A DNA stretch of 64,000 nt, from contig NZ_JAJONF010000004.1 of NCBI RefSeq assembly GCF_021462265.1, positions 359,217 to 423,216 on the forward strand, read 5' to 3'. Position numbers and translations under genes: made by a program. The notes beneath the pieces are model-generated. The model was given only the letters and a program-made list of their open reading frames with translations, did not search any database and was not told the DNA's origin. The DNA comes from Streptomyces shenzhenensis (GTDB lineage: Bacteria; Actinomycetota; Actinomycetes; Streptomycetales; Streptomycetaceae). Of this stretch, positions 16,981 to 25,383 are shown in pieces (position 1 is the first letter of the stretch; each line of letters begins with the position of its first letter).

Positions 16981-18391
16981 GGGTCACCTCCACCTGTCCC
17001 GCGCCGACCTGGAGATCCAGGTCGAGCGTCCCCGCGTTCTTGGCGCCGCTCGTCGGCGGCAGCGTCACGTTCTGGTGCCTGCCCGGCTGCACGTCCACGT
17101 CCTTCTTGTCGTCACCGGGCAACTGGATGTCGCCCACCCCCACGTCGATGGTCATTCCCACGGTCACGTCCGCCGGCACGACGATCTTCAGCTGGCCGGC
17201 GCCCACCTCGGCCGACGTCGCCACCGTCTGTCCCTGGGCGATGCGTATGTGCGTCAGGTCCAGCGTGGCCACGCCCGTCCCGAGGTCGTACTTCGGCGAC
17301 ACCTCCGCCGTCGTGGCCGGGGTCCAGGACGTCCGCGTCCAGTGGGTGCTGATGTCGGACGGCAGGGCCGTCGCGCCCGCCAGCAGCGCCGCCGTGACCA
17401 GCGCCAGGAACAGCGAGCCGGCGCCGGTGCGTCCGAGGAACGAGCTGAGCGCCGTGCCCAGCCCGAACACGGTCAGCGCGCAGGCCAGACCGGCCTGCAG
17501 GCTGGTGCCCAGTGGGTGCCCGTCCCAGGTCAGGCTGGTGCCCAGACCGCCCGCCAGCAGTGCGAACAGGAAGATCCAGCCACCGATCCAGCGCGGCCCG
17601 CGCGGCTTCGGGGGCGGGCTCTGCCGGGCGCGGACGTCCTGGCCGTGGACCCATGGGGTGCTCAGCCGGATGTCGAGCCCGGGGGCGGCCCGGCCGCGCG
17701 CGTCGGCCGGGCCCCAGAGATAGCCGGTGCCGCCGACATGCGTGCCGTCCTTGACGATCGGGTCGCGCCACCACGACGGGTAGGAGATCGGGATCGGCGG
17801 CGCCTGGGCCTCCGGCGGGGCGTCGGCGACGGCCTGCGCGGACAGCGGGTCGGGATCGGGGGCGCCGCGGCGCCGCGACCAGTACCCGGCGCCGGCCAGC
17901 AGCAGGGAGAGGACGACGGCGAACGCCAGCACCTGGCCGTTCCTGATCATCGTCAGCAGCACCCCGCAGCCGACCAGCGCGAACAGCACGGCCGCCAGGG
18001 CCTGCCCGTCGACCCGGCCGGTCAGCAGCTTGCGGACCTCGTTCTCCTCGTCGTCCTCGTACGGCACGAAGAGCCAGGCGAAGCCGTAGAAGAGGAGGCC
18101 GATGCCGCCGGTCGCGGCCAGCACGGCCAACGTGATGCGGAAGATCACCGGGTCCAGGTCGGTGTGGCGCCCGAGCCCCGCGCACACGCCCGCGATCACC
18201 TTGTGCCTGCGGTCACGCCGGAACCGGACGGGGGCCGCGTCGACGGCTTCCGCGCCGGCGCCGGTGGCGCCGGCCCCCGTCGTGGCCGTCTCCGCCGCGG
18301 CGGGCGCGGCATCCGACGGCCCGGAGCCCGCTGCGGGCCGCGGGCCGGGGCCGGGTCCCGGACCCGTCGCGGCGTGCTCGTGATCAGTCAT
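16967..18391 (-). CDS. PspC domain protein with LiaF-like C-terminus
   Basis: A 474-residue membrane protein. After a Gly/Pro/Ala-rich 55-residue head, a PspC domain is clear (FRRDRRHKVIAGVCAGLGRH, VIFRITLAVLAATGG, LLFYGFAWLFVP). More membrane helices lie at about 135-170 and 265-345. The C-terminal ~110 residues are beta-rich (LDLTHIRIAQGQTV, VGAGQLKIVVPADVTVGMTI, VGVGDIQLPG), like the LiaF/DUF2154 domain. PspC and LiaF belong to envelope-stress systems. It is divergent from a histidine kinase that also begins with PspC, so both probably sense one membrane-stress cue; this is inferred from context. Confidence 0.87.
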   Translation of the reverse strand: MTDHEHAATGPGPGPGPRPAAGSGPSDAAPAAAETATTGAGATGAGAEAVDAAPVRFRRDRRHKVIAGVCAGLGRHTDLDPVIFRITLAVLAATGGIGLLFYGFAWLFVPYEDDEENEVRKLLTGRVDGQALAAVLFALVGCGVLLTMIRNGQVLAFAVVLSLLLAGAGYWSRRRGAPDPDPLSAQAVADAPPEAQAPPIPISYPSWWRDPIVKDGTHVGGTGYLWGPADARGRAAPGLDIRLSTPWVHGQDVRARQSPPPKPRGPRWIGGWIFLFALLAGGLGTSLTWDGHPLGTSLQAGLACALTVFGLGTALSSFLGRTGAGSLFLALVTAALLAGATALPSDISTHWTRTSWTPATTAEVSPKYDLGTGVATLDLTHIRIAQGQTVATSAEVGAGQLKIVVPADVTVGMTIDVGVGDIQLPGDDKKDVDVQPGRHQNVTLPPTSGAKNAGTLDLDLQVGAGQVEVTRAAA

Positions 18392-18590
18392 GAGTCAATG
18401 GTGACGGCCGTGCCGCCGCAACGGCAGTCGGGATGACCCTGGCCGAACCCTGAAATCGGCCCCGAGGCCGGACCGGGAAGCGTTCGAACGGGGCCGCGGC
18501 GCCCCGGAGCCGGGGGAAATCCGAAGATCAGGGGAGTCTCGGGGGTCGACCCTGATGCTCCGCAACTCCGGGCGTGTGAACATCGATGGC

Positions 18591-19883
18591 ATGCCGGAAG
18601 CCGCAGCAGTGCCCCTCGACGACCCGCGGCCGCCGCGCAAGCTCTACCGCAGCAGCGACGGCCGCTGGCTCGGCGGAGTGGCGCGGGGCCTCGCCGGGCA
18701 CCTCGGGCTGCCCGTGGTCTGGGTGCGGCTGGTCTTCGTCGGCCTGTTCATGGCCAACGGGCTCGGCGCGCTGCTGTACGCCGCGTTCTGGTTCTTCGTA
18801 CCCCTCGGGGTCGGCGGGGTCGGCGGCCAGAAGCCGCCGTCCCTGGTCGCCACCGAGACCCTGGCCGACGGCCGCCGCAGACTCGTCGCCCGCAAACCGG
18901 ACCGGGGCCAGATCGTCGCCCTGCTCCTCATGGTCGTCGTGGCCATGGTGTTCGTGAGCAGCGTCAACCTGACCAGCGGCGCCAAGGCCTATCTCCTGCC
19001 CGCGGTCCTGGTCGCCGCCGGTGTAGCCCTCGTCTGGCGCCAGGCGGACAACGCCCGCCGGGCCCGCTGGGTCGAGGTCGGCAGCCGGCGCCGTACGCTC
19101 ACCCTGCTGCGCGCGGGCGTCGGCGTGCTGCTCGTCACCGCGGGCGTCTCGGGCGTCTTCGTCATGCAGGGCTCCGCCGCGCACATCGGCGCGGTGCTCC
19201 AGGCGGCCCTCGCCGTGCTCGTCGGCATCACGCTGCTCGCCGGTCCGTATCTCGTGCGCATGACCCAGGACCTCTCCGAGGAGCGGCTGATGCGCATCCG
19301 CGCCCAGGAGCGTGCCGAGGTCGCCGCCCACGTCCACGACTCCGTGCTGCACACCCTCACCCTGATCCAGCGCAACGCGGAGAACGCGGGCGAGGTGCGC
19401 CGCCTCGCCCGCGCCCAGGAGCGCGACCTGCGCACCTGGCTCTACAAGCCGGAGGGCACCGGCAAGGACGAGGCCGACGAACCCGCCACCCTCGCCGACG
19501 CGGTCCGGCGCAACGCGGCGGAGGTCGAGGACAAGCACGGCGTTCCCATCGAGGTCGTGGTGGTCGGCGACTGCCCGCTCGACGAGCGGACGGGCGCGCA
19601 GATGCAGGCCGCACGTGAGGCGATGGTCAACGCGGCCAAGTACGGTGGCGAGGGCGGCGCCGTCCAGGTCTACGCCGAAGTCGAGGGCAGGACGGTCTTC
19701 GTGTCCGTCCGCGACCGCGGTCCCGGCTTCGACCTCGATTCGATACCCGCCGACCGCATGGGTGTCAGAGAATCGGTCATCGGCCGCATGGAGCGCCACG
19801 GCGGCACCGCACGGCTGCGGTCCGTGCCGGGCGGCGGTACGGAGGTCGAGCTGGAGATGGAGAGGGCGGAGAAGACGTCATGA
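18591..19883 (+). CDS. PspC-containing sensor histidine kinase
   Basis: A membrane sensor kinase of about 430 residues. An N-terminal PspC domain (YRSSDGRWLGGVARGLAGHL, VVWVRLVFVGLFMANGLG, YAAFWFFVPLG) is followed by four further hydrophobic segments to about residue 225. The DesK/LiaS-type dimerisation helix carries the phosphoacceptor His in AEVAAHVHDSVLHTLTLIQ. The ATPase domain has the N-box REAMVNAAKYGG and the G-box RDRGPGFDLDS. The ATG at 18591 is chosen because it directly precedes the PspC part; an in-frame ATG at 18555 is possible. Its stop overlaps the regulator start by 4 bp (ATGA). The partner gene is the LuxR-type regulator. Confidence 0.9.
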   Translation: MPEAAAVPLDDPRPPRKLYRSSDGRWLGGVARGLAGHLGLPVVWVRLVFVGLFMANGLGALLYAAFWFFVPLGVGGVGGQKPPSLVATETLADGRRRLVARKPDRGQIVALLLMVVVAMVFVSSVNLTSGAKAYLLPAVLVAAGVALVWRQADNARRARWVEVGSRRRTLTLLRAGVGVLLVTAGVSGVFVMQGSAAHIGAVLQAALAVLVGITLLAGPYLVRMTQDLSEERLMRIRAQERAEVAAHVHDSVLHTLTLIQRNAENAGEVRRLARAQERDLRTWLYKPEGTGKDEADEPATLADAVRRNAAEVEDKHGVPIEVVVVGDCPLDERTGAQMQAAREAMVNAAKYGGEGGAVQVYAEVEGRTVFVSVRDRGPGFDLDSIPADRMGVRESVIGRMERHGGTARLRSVPGGGTEVELEMERAEKTS

Positions 19884-20593
19884 GCGACGCGACCGAGGCG
19901 AACGGCCCGGCGGAAGGCGCGGAGAAGGCCGGGCGTCGGGTGCGCGTGGTCCTCGTCGACGACCACCGGATGTTCCGGACCGGCGTGCAGGCCGAGATCG
20001 GGCAGACCGAGCAGACCGGCGTCGAGGTGATCGGCGAGGCCGCCGACGTCGACCAGGCGGTCTCGGTGATCACCGCGACCCGGCCCGAGGTGGTCCTCCT
20101 GGACGTGCACCTGCCGGGCGGCGGCGGGGTCGAAGTGCTGCGCCGTTGCGCGCCGTTGATGGCGGACGCCGAGCAGCCGGTGCGCTTCCTGGCGCTGTCC
20201 GTGTCGGACGCGGCCGAGGACGTGATCGGCGTGATCCGCGGCGGCGCCCGCGGCTACGTCACCAAGACCATCACCGGCACCGACCTGGTCGACTCGATCT
20301 TCCGGGTCCAGGAGGGCGACGCCGTCTTCTCGCCGCGGCTCGCCGGGTTCGTCCTGGACGCGTTCGCCTCCACCGACGCCCCGCCGGTCGACGAGGACCT
20401 CGACCGCCTCACCCAGCGCGAGCGGGAGGTGCTGCGCCTGATCGCCCGTGGCTACGCCTACAAGGAGATCGCCAAGCAGCTGTTCATCTCCGTCAAGACG
20501 GTCGAGTCCCATGTCTCGGCGGTGCTGCGGAAGCTGCAGCTGTCGAACCGGCACGAACTGACCCGCTGGGCGACGGCGCGCCGGCTGGTCTGA
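19880..20593 (+). CDS. LuxR/NarL-family response regulator
   Basis: A 237-residue response regulator and the partner of the PspC kinase. The receiver domain has the acidic pair in VVLVDDHRMFRTG, the phospho-Asp in EVVLLDVHLPGGGGVEVL and the conserved Lys in GYVTKTITGTDLV. The C-terminal LuxR helix-turn-helix is LTQREREVLRLIARGYAYKE, then IAKQLFISVKTVESHVSAVL. The ATG overlaps the kinase stop codon, giving coupled translation. Targets are unknown; the divergent PspC/LiaF-like operon is the natural candidate. Confidence 0.93.
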   Translation: MSDATEANGPAEGAEKAGRRVRVVLVDDHRMFRTGVQAEIGQTEQTGVEVIGEAADVDQAVSVITATRPEVVLLDVHLPGGGGVEVLRRCAPLMADAEQPVRFLALSVSDAAEDVIGVIRGGARGYVTKTITGTDLVDSIFRVQEGDAVFSPRLAGFVLDAFASTDAPPVDEDLDRLTQREREVLRLIARGYAYKEIAKQLFISVKTVESHVSAVLRKLQLSNRHELTRWATARRLV

Positions 20594-20643
20594 GGCGGAG
20601 CCGCGCGGACTCGGCGCCGCGCGGCCGACCGGGAACCGGCGGC

Positions 20644-21702
20644 TCACACGACCCGTGTGGCCCCCGCGAACGGCATCTCGTCGATCGGGGCGATCCGTAC
20701 CGGCGCCGACGGGTTGGGCGCGTGGATCATCTCGCCGCCGCCGATGTAGATGCCGACGTGGCTGACACCGGAGTAGAAGAACACCAGGTCACCAGGCTGG
20801 AGTTCGGAGCGGGAGACGCGGCGGCCGGCGTTGATCTGGGCGTACGTGGTGCGGGGGATGGAGACGCCGGCGGAGCGGTAGGCGGCCTGGGCGAGGCCCG
20901 AGCAGTCGAAGGCGTCGGGGCCGGTAGCGCCCCAGACGTAGGGGCTGCCGAGCTTCGAGTAGGCATAGGCGAGGGCGGCCGCGGCCCGGGAGTCGGTGGC
21001 GCCGACGCTGCCGGCGGTCAGCGGGGCGCGGGCGTCCGTCGCGGAGCGGGAGGCGCGCCCGGTGCCGTCGTCCGCCGTGACCGCCGCACGCTGCCCCGGC
21101 GACAGCCGGCCCAGGAGCCGCCGGGCTTCGCCGAGCTTGCCGTCGATGGCGGTCTTCTGCCGTTCCAGCTCGGCCTGCCGGGACCGCAGCGAGGCCAGTT
21201 CCACGTGCGCGGCGCCGCGCAGTTGCTCGATCTCCCGCAGCCGGCCGCGCACCCGCGCCACCGCGCCGGCCTGCCGGTCGCCGGCCCGCTCGGCCAACGC
21301 CGCGTCGTCCAGGTAGCGGTCGGGGTCGCTGGACAGCGCCAACTGCCAGGACGGATCGATACCGCCGTCGCGGTACTGCGCGGCCGCTATCGAACCGAGT
21401 GCGTCCCGGGCGGAGTTGAGTTTCTGCTGCGCGCGGGCGGTCTCGTCCTGCAGCGACGTCAGCCGCCGCTGGGCGGTGTCGGCCTTCTCCTTCGCTCCGT
21501 CGTACTTCTGGGTGGCCGCCTCGGCCTCCTGGTACAGCTGGTCCACCTTGGCCTTCACCTGCGCCGGTGTCAGTGGCGGCTCGGCGTTCCCGGTCCCTTC
21601 GAAAGCCGTCGCGGTGGCCGCGCCCGCCAGGGCGAGGACGGTGGCCGCACGGGCCGTGTTGCCGCTGAGCGAGTGCTGTCGGGGCTTGCGGTGCGCTGCC
21701 AC
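20644..21702 (-). CDS. NlpC/P60 cell-wall endopeptidase (RipA-like)
   Basis: A secreted 352-residue peptidoglycan hydrolase. The N-terminus carries a signal peptide (AATVLALAGAATATAFEG). A coiled coil of about 160 residues follows (VKAKVDQLYQEAEAATQKYD, then further heptads), then a linker. The C-terminal NlpC/P60 domain has catalytic Cys in PDAFDCSGLAQAAY, His in VSHVGIYIGGG and the third polar site in MIHAPNPSAP. It should cleave D-Glu-mDAP links of stem peptides outside the membrane. The start is the GTG at 21702, which begins the signal sequence; an open frame upstream is not protein-like. It is one of three wall hydrolases within 9 kb. Confidence 0.9.
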   Translation of the reverse strand: MAAHRKPRQHSLSGNTARAATVLALAGAATATAFEGTGNAEPPLTPAQVKAKVDQLYQEAEAATQKYDGAKEKADTAQRRLTSLQDETARAQQKLNSARDALGSIAAAQYRDGGIDPSWQLALSSDPDRYLDDAALAERAGDRQAGAVARVRGRLREIEQLRGAAHVELASLRSRQAELERQKTAIDGKLGEARRLLGRLSPGQRAAVTADDGTGRASRSATDARAPLTAGSVGATDSRAAAALAYAYSKLGSPYVWGATGPDAFDCSGLAQAAYRSAGVSIPRTTYAQINAGRRVSRSELQPGDLVFFYSGVSHVGIYIGGGEMIHAPNPSAPVRIAPIDEMPFAGATRVV

Positions 21703-22157
21703 CTGGAGTGTCCCGTCCTTTCGTACGAACGCCGTCTCGTCCGTGCGAACGCCGGGGAGCGTCCGCACGGCCGCGGGGGAGTAGCGGGGTGCGCGTCCGG
21801 CGGCGGCCCGCGCAGGGGTGGCGGCCCGCCGCCGGACTTCTCGGCGGTGGTGTCCGACTGCCGCCCCTGGCCCGGGCGGCGGTGGGGAGTCGGTCACCTG
21901 GGGGAGGACGCTAGGCCCGAGTGCGTCGGCTTGGTGACGCGATGCACGGAATTGACGTGACCGGATCGTTACCCGACGGTATGTGTACGGCATTCCGGCC
22001 CGGAGCCGTCGGCTTCGCGGGGCGGGATGACCGAAGCGGCGGTTCCGGGGCTGGCGGGGGACGCGGAGTGCTATGGGGTGCATATATGCGGGGCGACGGC
22101 GCCGAGGGAGGGGCCGGTGCCCGGTGCCCCGTGGTGCCCTGGTTAGGCTCCGGGGCC
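21703..22157. other. Long 5' region of the NlpC/P60 gene
   Basis: A 455-bp gap. On the minus strand a TAGCGT -10-like box (21908-21913) lies about 200 bp before the hydrolase GTG, so the mRNA probably has a long leader. The leader contains a 12-bp perfect stem (21795-21806 with 21826-21837). Unlike the second NlpC/P60 gene, I see no c-di-AMP riboswitch consensus here. On the plus strand TAGGCT (22144-22149) stands 8 bp before the next ATG. Confidence 0.4.
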
Positions 22158-22511
22158 ATGGACGTACTCATCCATCTCTTCGTCGGCCTGCACATCATCG
22201 GCATCGCCGCGCTCCTCGGCGGCTTCCTCACCCAGATGAAGGCGATGGGCCAGGGCACGGCCCGGTTCGTGCCCGGAATGCTGCACGGCGCGTTCACCAT
22301 GCTCGCGACCGGTGTGATCCTGGTCGGCCTCAACGAGGCCGACGGCCACCATGTCAACACGATCAAGATCGGCGTGAAACTCGCCCTGCTGATCGTGATC
22401 CTCGGGCTCGTCTACGTGAAACGGGACGACGAGAAGGTGGAGAAGGGTGCCTTCGGCCTGGTGGGCCTGCTGACCATGGCGAACATCTTCATCGCCGTCC
22501 TGTGGACGTGA
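22158..22511 (+). CDS. Small integral membrane protein
   Basis: A 117-residue protein made almost wholly of four hydrophobic helices: VLIHLFVGLHIIGIAALLGG, MLHGAFTMLATGVILVGLNE, IKIGVKLALLIVILGLVYVK and GLVGLLTMANIFIAVLWT. The ATG at 22158 is preferred over earlier in-frame codons because the upstream 79 codons are Gly/Arg-rich and non-conserved in look. A TAGGCT box 8 bp before the ATG suggests a leaderless mRNA. The function is unknown. A 21-bp repeat overlaps its stop codon. Confidence 0.83.
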   Translation: MDVLIHLFVGLHIIGIAALLGGFLTQMKAMGQGTARFVPGMLHGAFTMLATGVILVGLNEADGHHVNTIKIGVKLALLIVILGLVYVKRDDEKVEKGAFGLVGLLTMANIFIAVLWT

Positions 22512-22561
22512 GCCCCACCGCGGACATGGGCCTCATCGCGGACGTGAGCCCCACCGCGGAC
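22505..22561. repeat. 21-bp direct repeat across a stop codon
   Basis: An identical 21-bp segment (GACGTGAGCCCCACCGCGGA plus C) occurs at 22505-22525 and 22541-22561, with a degenerate partial copy between and a third start at about 22559. The first copy contains the TGA stop of the small membrane-protein gene. Confidence 0.7.
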
Positions 22562-22592
22562 GTGAGTCCCGCCAGGGCCGCGGGCGCGATCC

Positions 22593-23561
22593 TCAGCGGG
22601 CTTTCCTGAGGCCGGCACCGGCGGCCGCCGCCGCACCGGCCGCCACCGTCAGCCAGGCCGCCACCGCGACCCACACCAGCACCCGCCCCGGCCATTTCAG
22701 CCAAGCGCCGCCGACGGCGGCCGCGACCGACAGCGTCGCCGTGGCCGTCATCCCCATCGGGAACACCGTCGCCCAGCGGTGGACGTCGTAGCGCGGCCGG
22801 GGCCACGCCACCTCCGCGGCCAGCAGGACGACGTACCAGGCCAGGGCCAGGACCAGCAGCGCCACCGTCACCGTGCGCAGGACACCGCGGTCGTCGTCGT
22901 TCCACAGGTACAGCCGCGCACTGTCGGCGGCCAGCAGGCTGGCCCCGGCCAGCGTGGAGATCGCGAGCGCGCCGCCCGCCACCCACTGGTCACCGGGCCC
23001 CTCGGCGATCTGCCGCCACCCGAACCGGGCCACGGCGAGCCCGTACATCGCCAGCCCGAGCCAGAAAAGGACCAGCGAGAGGTGCGCGAGCCACGCCGTC
23101 GCAACGGCCGCCGCCAGCGTCGCTCCCAGCACGGCCGGTCCCTGGGTGGCCACGCAGACCAGGAAGACGGCGCCGGGCATGCGCGGCTTCCAGTGCTTCA
23201 CGACCAGGATCAGCAGTGGCAGCCACAGCACCACCGACAGCGCGAGCAGGGCCTCGGCGAGGGTCTGCCACCCGAGCGCCGAGAACCGCGTCCCCAGCAC
23301 CGTCGTCGCGGCCACCGCGCTGAGCGTGCCCGGCGTCCGAGCCTGGGCCACCCGCCGCCGACGGTCGAGGACCAGCCGTACGGCGACGTCCGCGGCCAGC
23401 GCCACCCACATCACGCAGGCCGCCACCAGCGCCACCCGGGACAGGGCCTCCGCGCCCGCCAGGTGCAGCCCCGTCGACATGATGCCGGTGGCCATCACGG
23501 CGGCCCCGGTCGCCGGTGGACGCTGCGCCCACCAGGTGCGCAGGGGTGAGATGCCGGACAT
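22593..23561 (-). CDS. TDT/SLAC1-type membrane transporter
   Basis: A 322-residue membrane protein with about ten hydrophobic segments. It resembles the tellurite-resistance/dicarboxylate transporter (TDT, SLAC1-like) family: WWAQRPPATGAAVMATGIMS at the N-terminus, the GTRFSALGWQ region, and PMGMTATATLSVA near the C-terminus are the family-like places. The likely role is export or channel transport of small anions such as malate or sulfite; the substrate is unknown. The ATG at 23561 is chosen, with AGGGAC directly before it, rather than the GTG/ATG frame extension 11 codons upstream. Confidence 0.78.
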   Translation of the reverse strand: MSGISPLRTWWAQRPPATGAAVMATGIMSTGLHLAGAEALSRVALVAACVMWVALAADVAVRLVLDRRRRVAQARTPGTLSAVAATTVLGTRFSALGWQTLAEALLALSVVLWLPLLILVVKHWKPRMPGAVFLVCVATQGPAVLGATLAAAVATAWLAHLSLVLFWLGLAMYGLAVARFGWRQIAEGPGDQWVAGGALAISTLAGASLLAADSARLYLWNDDDRGVLRTVTVALLVLALAWYVVLLAAEVAWPRPRYDVHRWATVFPMGMTATATLSVAAAVGGAWLKWPGRVLVWVAVAAWLTVAAGAAAAAGAGLRKAR

Positions 23562-23752
23562 GTCCCTGATGCTAGGGAGAGCCGGCCGCGACACGAACGG
23601 GCCACGCGCGCGTGCGGCCCGAAAACCGCGCGGTCGCGGGAAAGGGCGCGAGCGCGCGGTGCCCCCGGGATCGGTGGGGTCGGGCGGGTACGGGGAAGCG
23701 GCTGGGGGCGCGTGTCGGCTGAAGGGCGCCCCCGTCAGTGCCGACCTGCCGG

Positions 23753-24889
23753 TCAGGCCGGGCGGACCACGCTGTGGATGATCGACTCGCCCCCGTAGTA
23801 GATCGACTCCTCCCGGACGTACGCGCCGGGCTTCGGGGCGTGGATCATCATGCCGTTGCCGATGTAGATGCCGACGTGGCTGACGTCGTCGTAGAAGAAG
23901 ACCAGGTCACCGGGTTGGGCGTCGGCGAGGGGGACGGTGGTGCCGGCGTTCACCTGGTCGTAGGTGGTGCGTGGCAGGGAGACGCCGGCGGCCTTCCAGG
24001 CGGCCTGGGAGAGCCCGGAGCAGTCGTAGGAGCCGGGACCGGTGGCGCCCCAGACGTACGGCTTGCCGATCTGCGCGCGGGCGAAGGCGATCGCCTTGGC
24101 GGCCTTCGTGGCGTAGGCGGAGCCGGAGGCGGAAGAGGAACCGCTCGGCGTCGAGGTCGCGGACGTCGCCTGGCCGGCGGCCGCGGCCTGCTGCCTCGCC
24201 AGTTCTGCCGCCTTGCGGGCCGCCTCCTCCTGCTGCCGCTTCTCGATCGCCGCCAGCCGTGCCTTCTCCGCGGCCGTCAGCCGCGACAGCAGCTCCCGCG
24301 CGGAGGCCAGCTTCGCCTGGACGGTGGTCTTGGCGGTCTTGAGGTCGTCCTGCGTCTCGGTGAGCGTTTCGAGACTCCGGGCGGCCTCCTGCCGCTTCTC
24401 CATGGTCGCGGACTGCTCTGTGACGTAGTCGTCGACCGCGCCCTTCTGGCGCGAGGTCAGCCGGCTCATCAGCTGCGTCTGGTCGAAGTAGTCCTGCGGA
24501 CTGTCCGCGAGCAGGAAGGTCGCCGTGTCGGGGGCGGCGGCCCCGGTCCGGTACTGGGCCGCGGCGAACGAACCCAGTTCCTCGCGCGCCGTGTTCAGCC
24601 GGTCCGTGCGCCGGGCGACGTCGTCGAGCAGGGTGTCGACCTGCTTGCGCTGCCTGTCGGTCCGCTCCTTGGCGGCGTTGTACTTCTCGGTCGCCGACTC
24701 CGCCTGGCGGTAGAGGGCGTCGACCTTCTTCTCGACCTCCTCCAGGCTCGGCTTCCCGTCCGTGGAGGGTGTGGCCTCGGCCGTCTGGGAGAGCAGGGCC
24801 ACTGAGGTGAGGGCGGCGGTGGCCAGGGCGGGCGTGCGTATGCCTGCCGCGCGCGTTCCTGACGGCCGGGACTTGCGATGCGACGCCAA
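23753..24889 (-). CDS. NlpC/P60 cell-wall endopeptidase under c-di-AMP control
   Basis: A secreted 378-residue RipA-like peptidoglycan hydrolase, paralogous to the gene 2 kb away. It has a signal peptide (RTPALATAALTSVALLSQTA/EA) and a long coiled coil (KVDALYRQAESATEKYNAAK; AAEKARLAAIEKRQQEEAAR). A Ser/Thr linker leads to the NlpC/P60 domain with Cys in PGSYDCSGLSQAAW, His in VSHVGIYIGNGM and MIHAPKPGAYV. The start codon is TTG at 24889, supported by AAGGAG 9 bp upstream. The 5' leader holds a c-di-AMP riboswitch, tying wall hydrolysis to the osmotic second messenger. It may act in germination or growth remodelling. Confidence 0.92.
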   Translation of the reverse strand: MASHRKSRPSGTRAAGIRTPALATAALTSVALLSQTAEATPSTDGKPSLEEVEKKVDALYRQAESATEKYNAAKERTDRQRKQVDTLLDDVARRTDRLNTAREELGSFAAAQYRTGAAAPDTATFLLADSPQDYFDQTQLMSRLTSRQKGAVDDYVTEQSATMEKRQEAARSLETLTETQDDLKTAKTTVQAKLASARELLSRLTAAEKARLAAIEKRQQEEAARKAAELARQQAAAAGQATSATSTPSGSSSASGSAYATKAAKAIAFARAQIGKPYVWGATGPGSYDCSGLSQAAWKAAGVSLPRTTYDQVNAGTTVPLADAQPGDLVFFYDDVSHVGIYIGNGMMIHAPKPGAYVREESIYYGGESIIHSVVRPA

Positions 24890-24911
24890 CGGGGGCGACT
24901 CCTTCCAGAAC

Positions 24912-25040
24912 TCCGCCTACCGAGTTAGCTGTCGGGTTCGGGCGGGTGGTTCGGAAGGGTTGCCCTACGGTCCGCTCCCCGGAGGGGAGTCGGGACCGAT
25001 TCACCCCGGGATCGGTGTGGGTCCCCGGCTCCGGATGCGC
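24912..25040 (-). ncRNA. c-di-AMP (ydaO-yuaA) riboswitch
   Basis: On the minus strand the leader shows the ydaO consensus in order: AGCCGGGGACC (about 25021-25031), GGGGTGAATC (24998-25007), a G/C-rich helix, AGGGCAACCCTTCCGAACC, then GACAGCTAACTCGGTAGGCG (24914-24933). Streptomyces leaders of resuscitation-factor and NlpC/P60 genes carry this element, which in that genus turns expression off when c-di-AMP is high. It ends about 25 bp before the TTG start. Boundaries are approximate. Confidence 0.88.
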
Positions 25041-25115
25041 GGCGGCGCCCCGGACTCGGCGGAGGCCGTGCGGCCCGGCGACGTTCGCCGGTGGGTGTCG
25101 TACGGCCTGCCCGGC

Positions 25116-25145
25116 ACGCTAACCAACTCGTGTGGTCTCTGTGAA
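25116..25145 (-). promoter_or_regulatory. Putative promoter of riboswitch-led NlpC/P60 gene
   Basis: On the minus strand TTCACA (25140-25145) and TAGCGT (25116-25121) are 18 bp apart. Transcription from here would include the whole riboswitch and give a leader of about 220 nt. Confidence 0.45.
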
Positions 25146-25351
25146 GGTTGATGTGCGATATGCCCGATACATTTTCGTGACCTGGGTGTTGGGGTTTGTT
25201 CAGGTGGGATGATCGGTGGGGTTATGGGTGGCTTGTCCGGACGGAGGGGGTGGCTCGCGGTGAGTGTTCCCGGCTCCGGAACCCGCGCCGGCCAGCCGTG
25301 ACGGAGTGGATCCGCTCGGTCACCTGGGCGAGTTTTCGGGGCGGCGACCGG

Positions 25352-25374
25352 TTGTCGGTGGGGCGCCCTAGACT
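25352..25374 (+). promoter_or_regulatory. DNA-damage (PafBC-type) promoter of pcrA
   Basis: TTGTCGGTG (25352-25360), exactly 8 bp, then TAGACT (25369-25374). This is the actinobacterial RecA-independent damage promoter pattern (TTGTCRGTG-N8-TAnnnT) known from mycobacterial PafBC targets and recA genes. The -10 ends 9 bp before the pcrA ATG, so the transcript would be nearly leaderless. Confidence 0.75.
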
Positions 25375-25383
25375 CGGAGAGCG

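Noticed and set aside
21703..21990. A c-di-AMP riboswitch before the first NlpC/P60 gene
   Set aside because: The GACAGCTAAC and GGGGTGAATC blocks seen at the second gene are missing; only a GC-rich hairpin is present.
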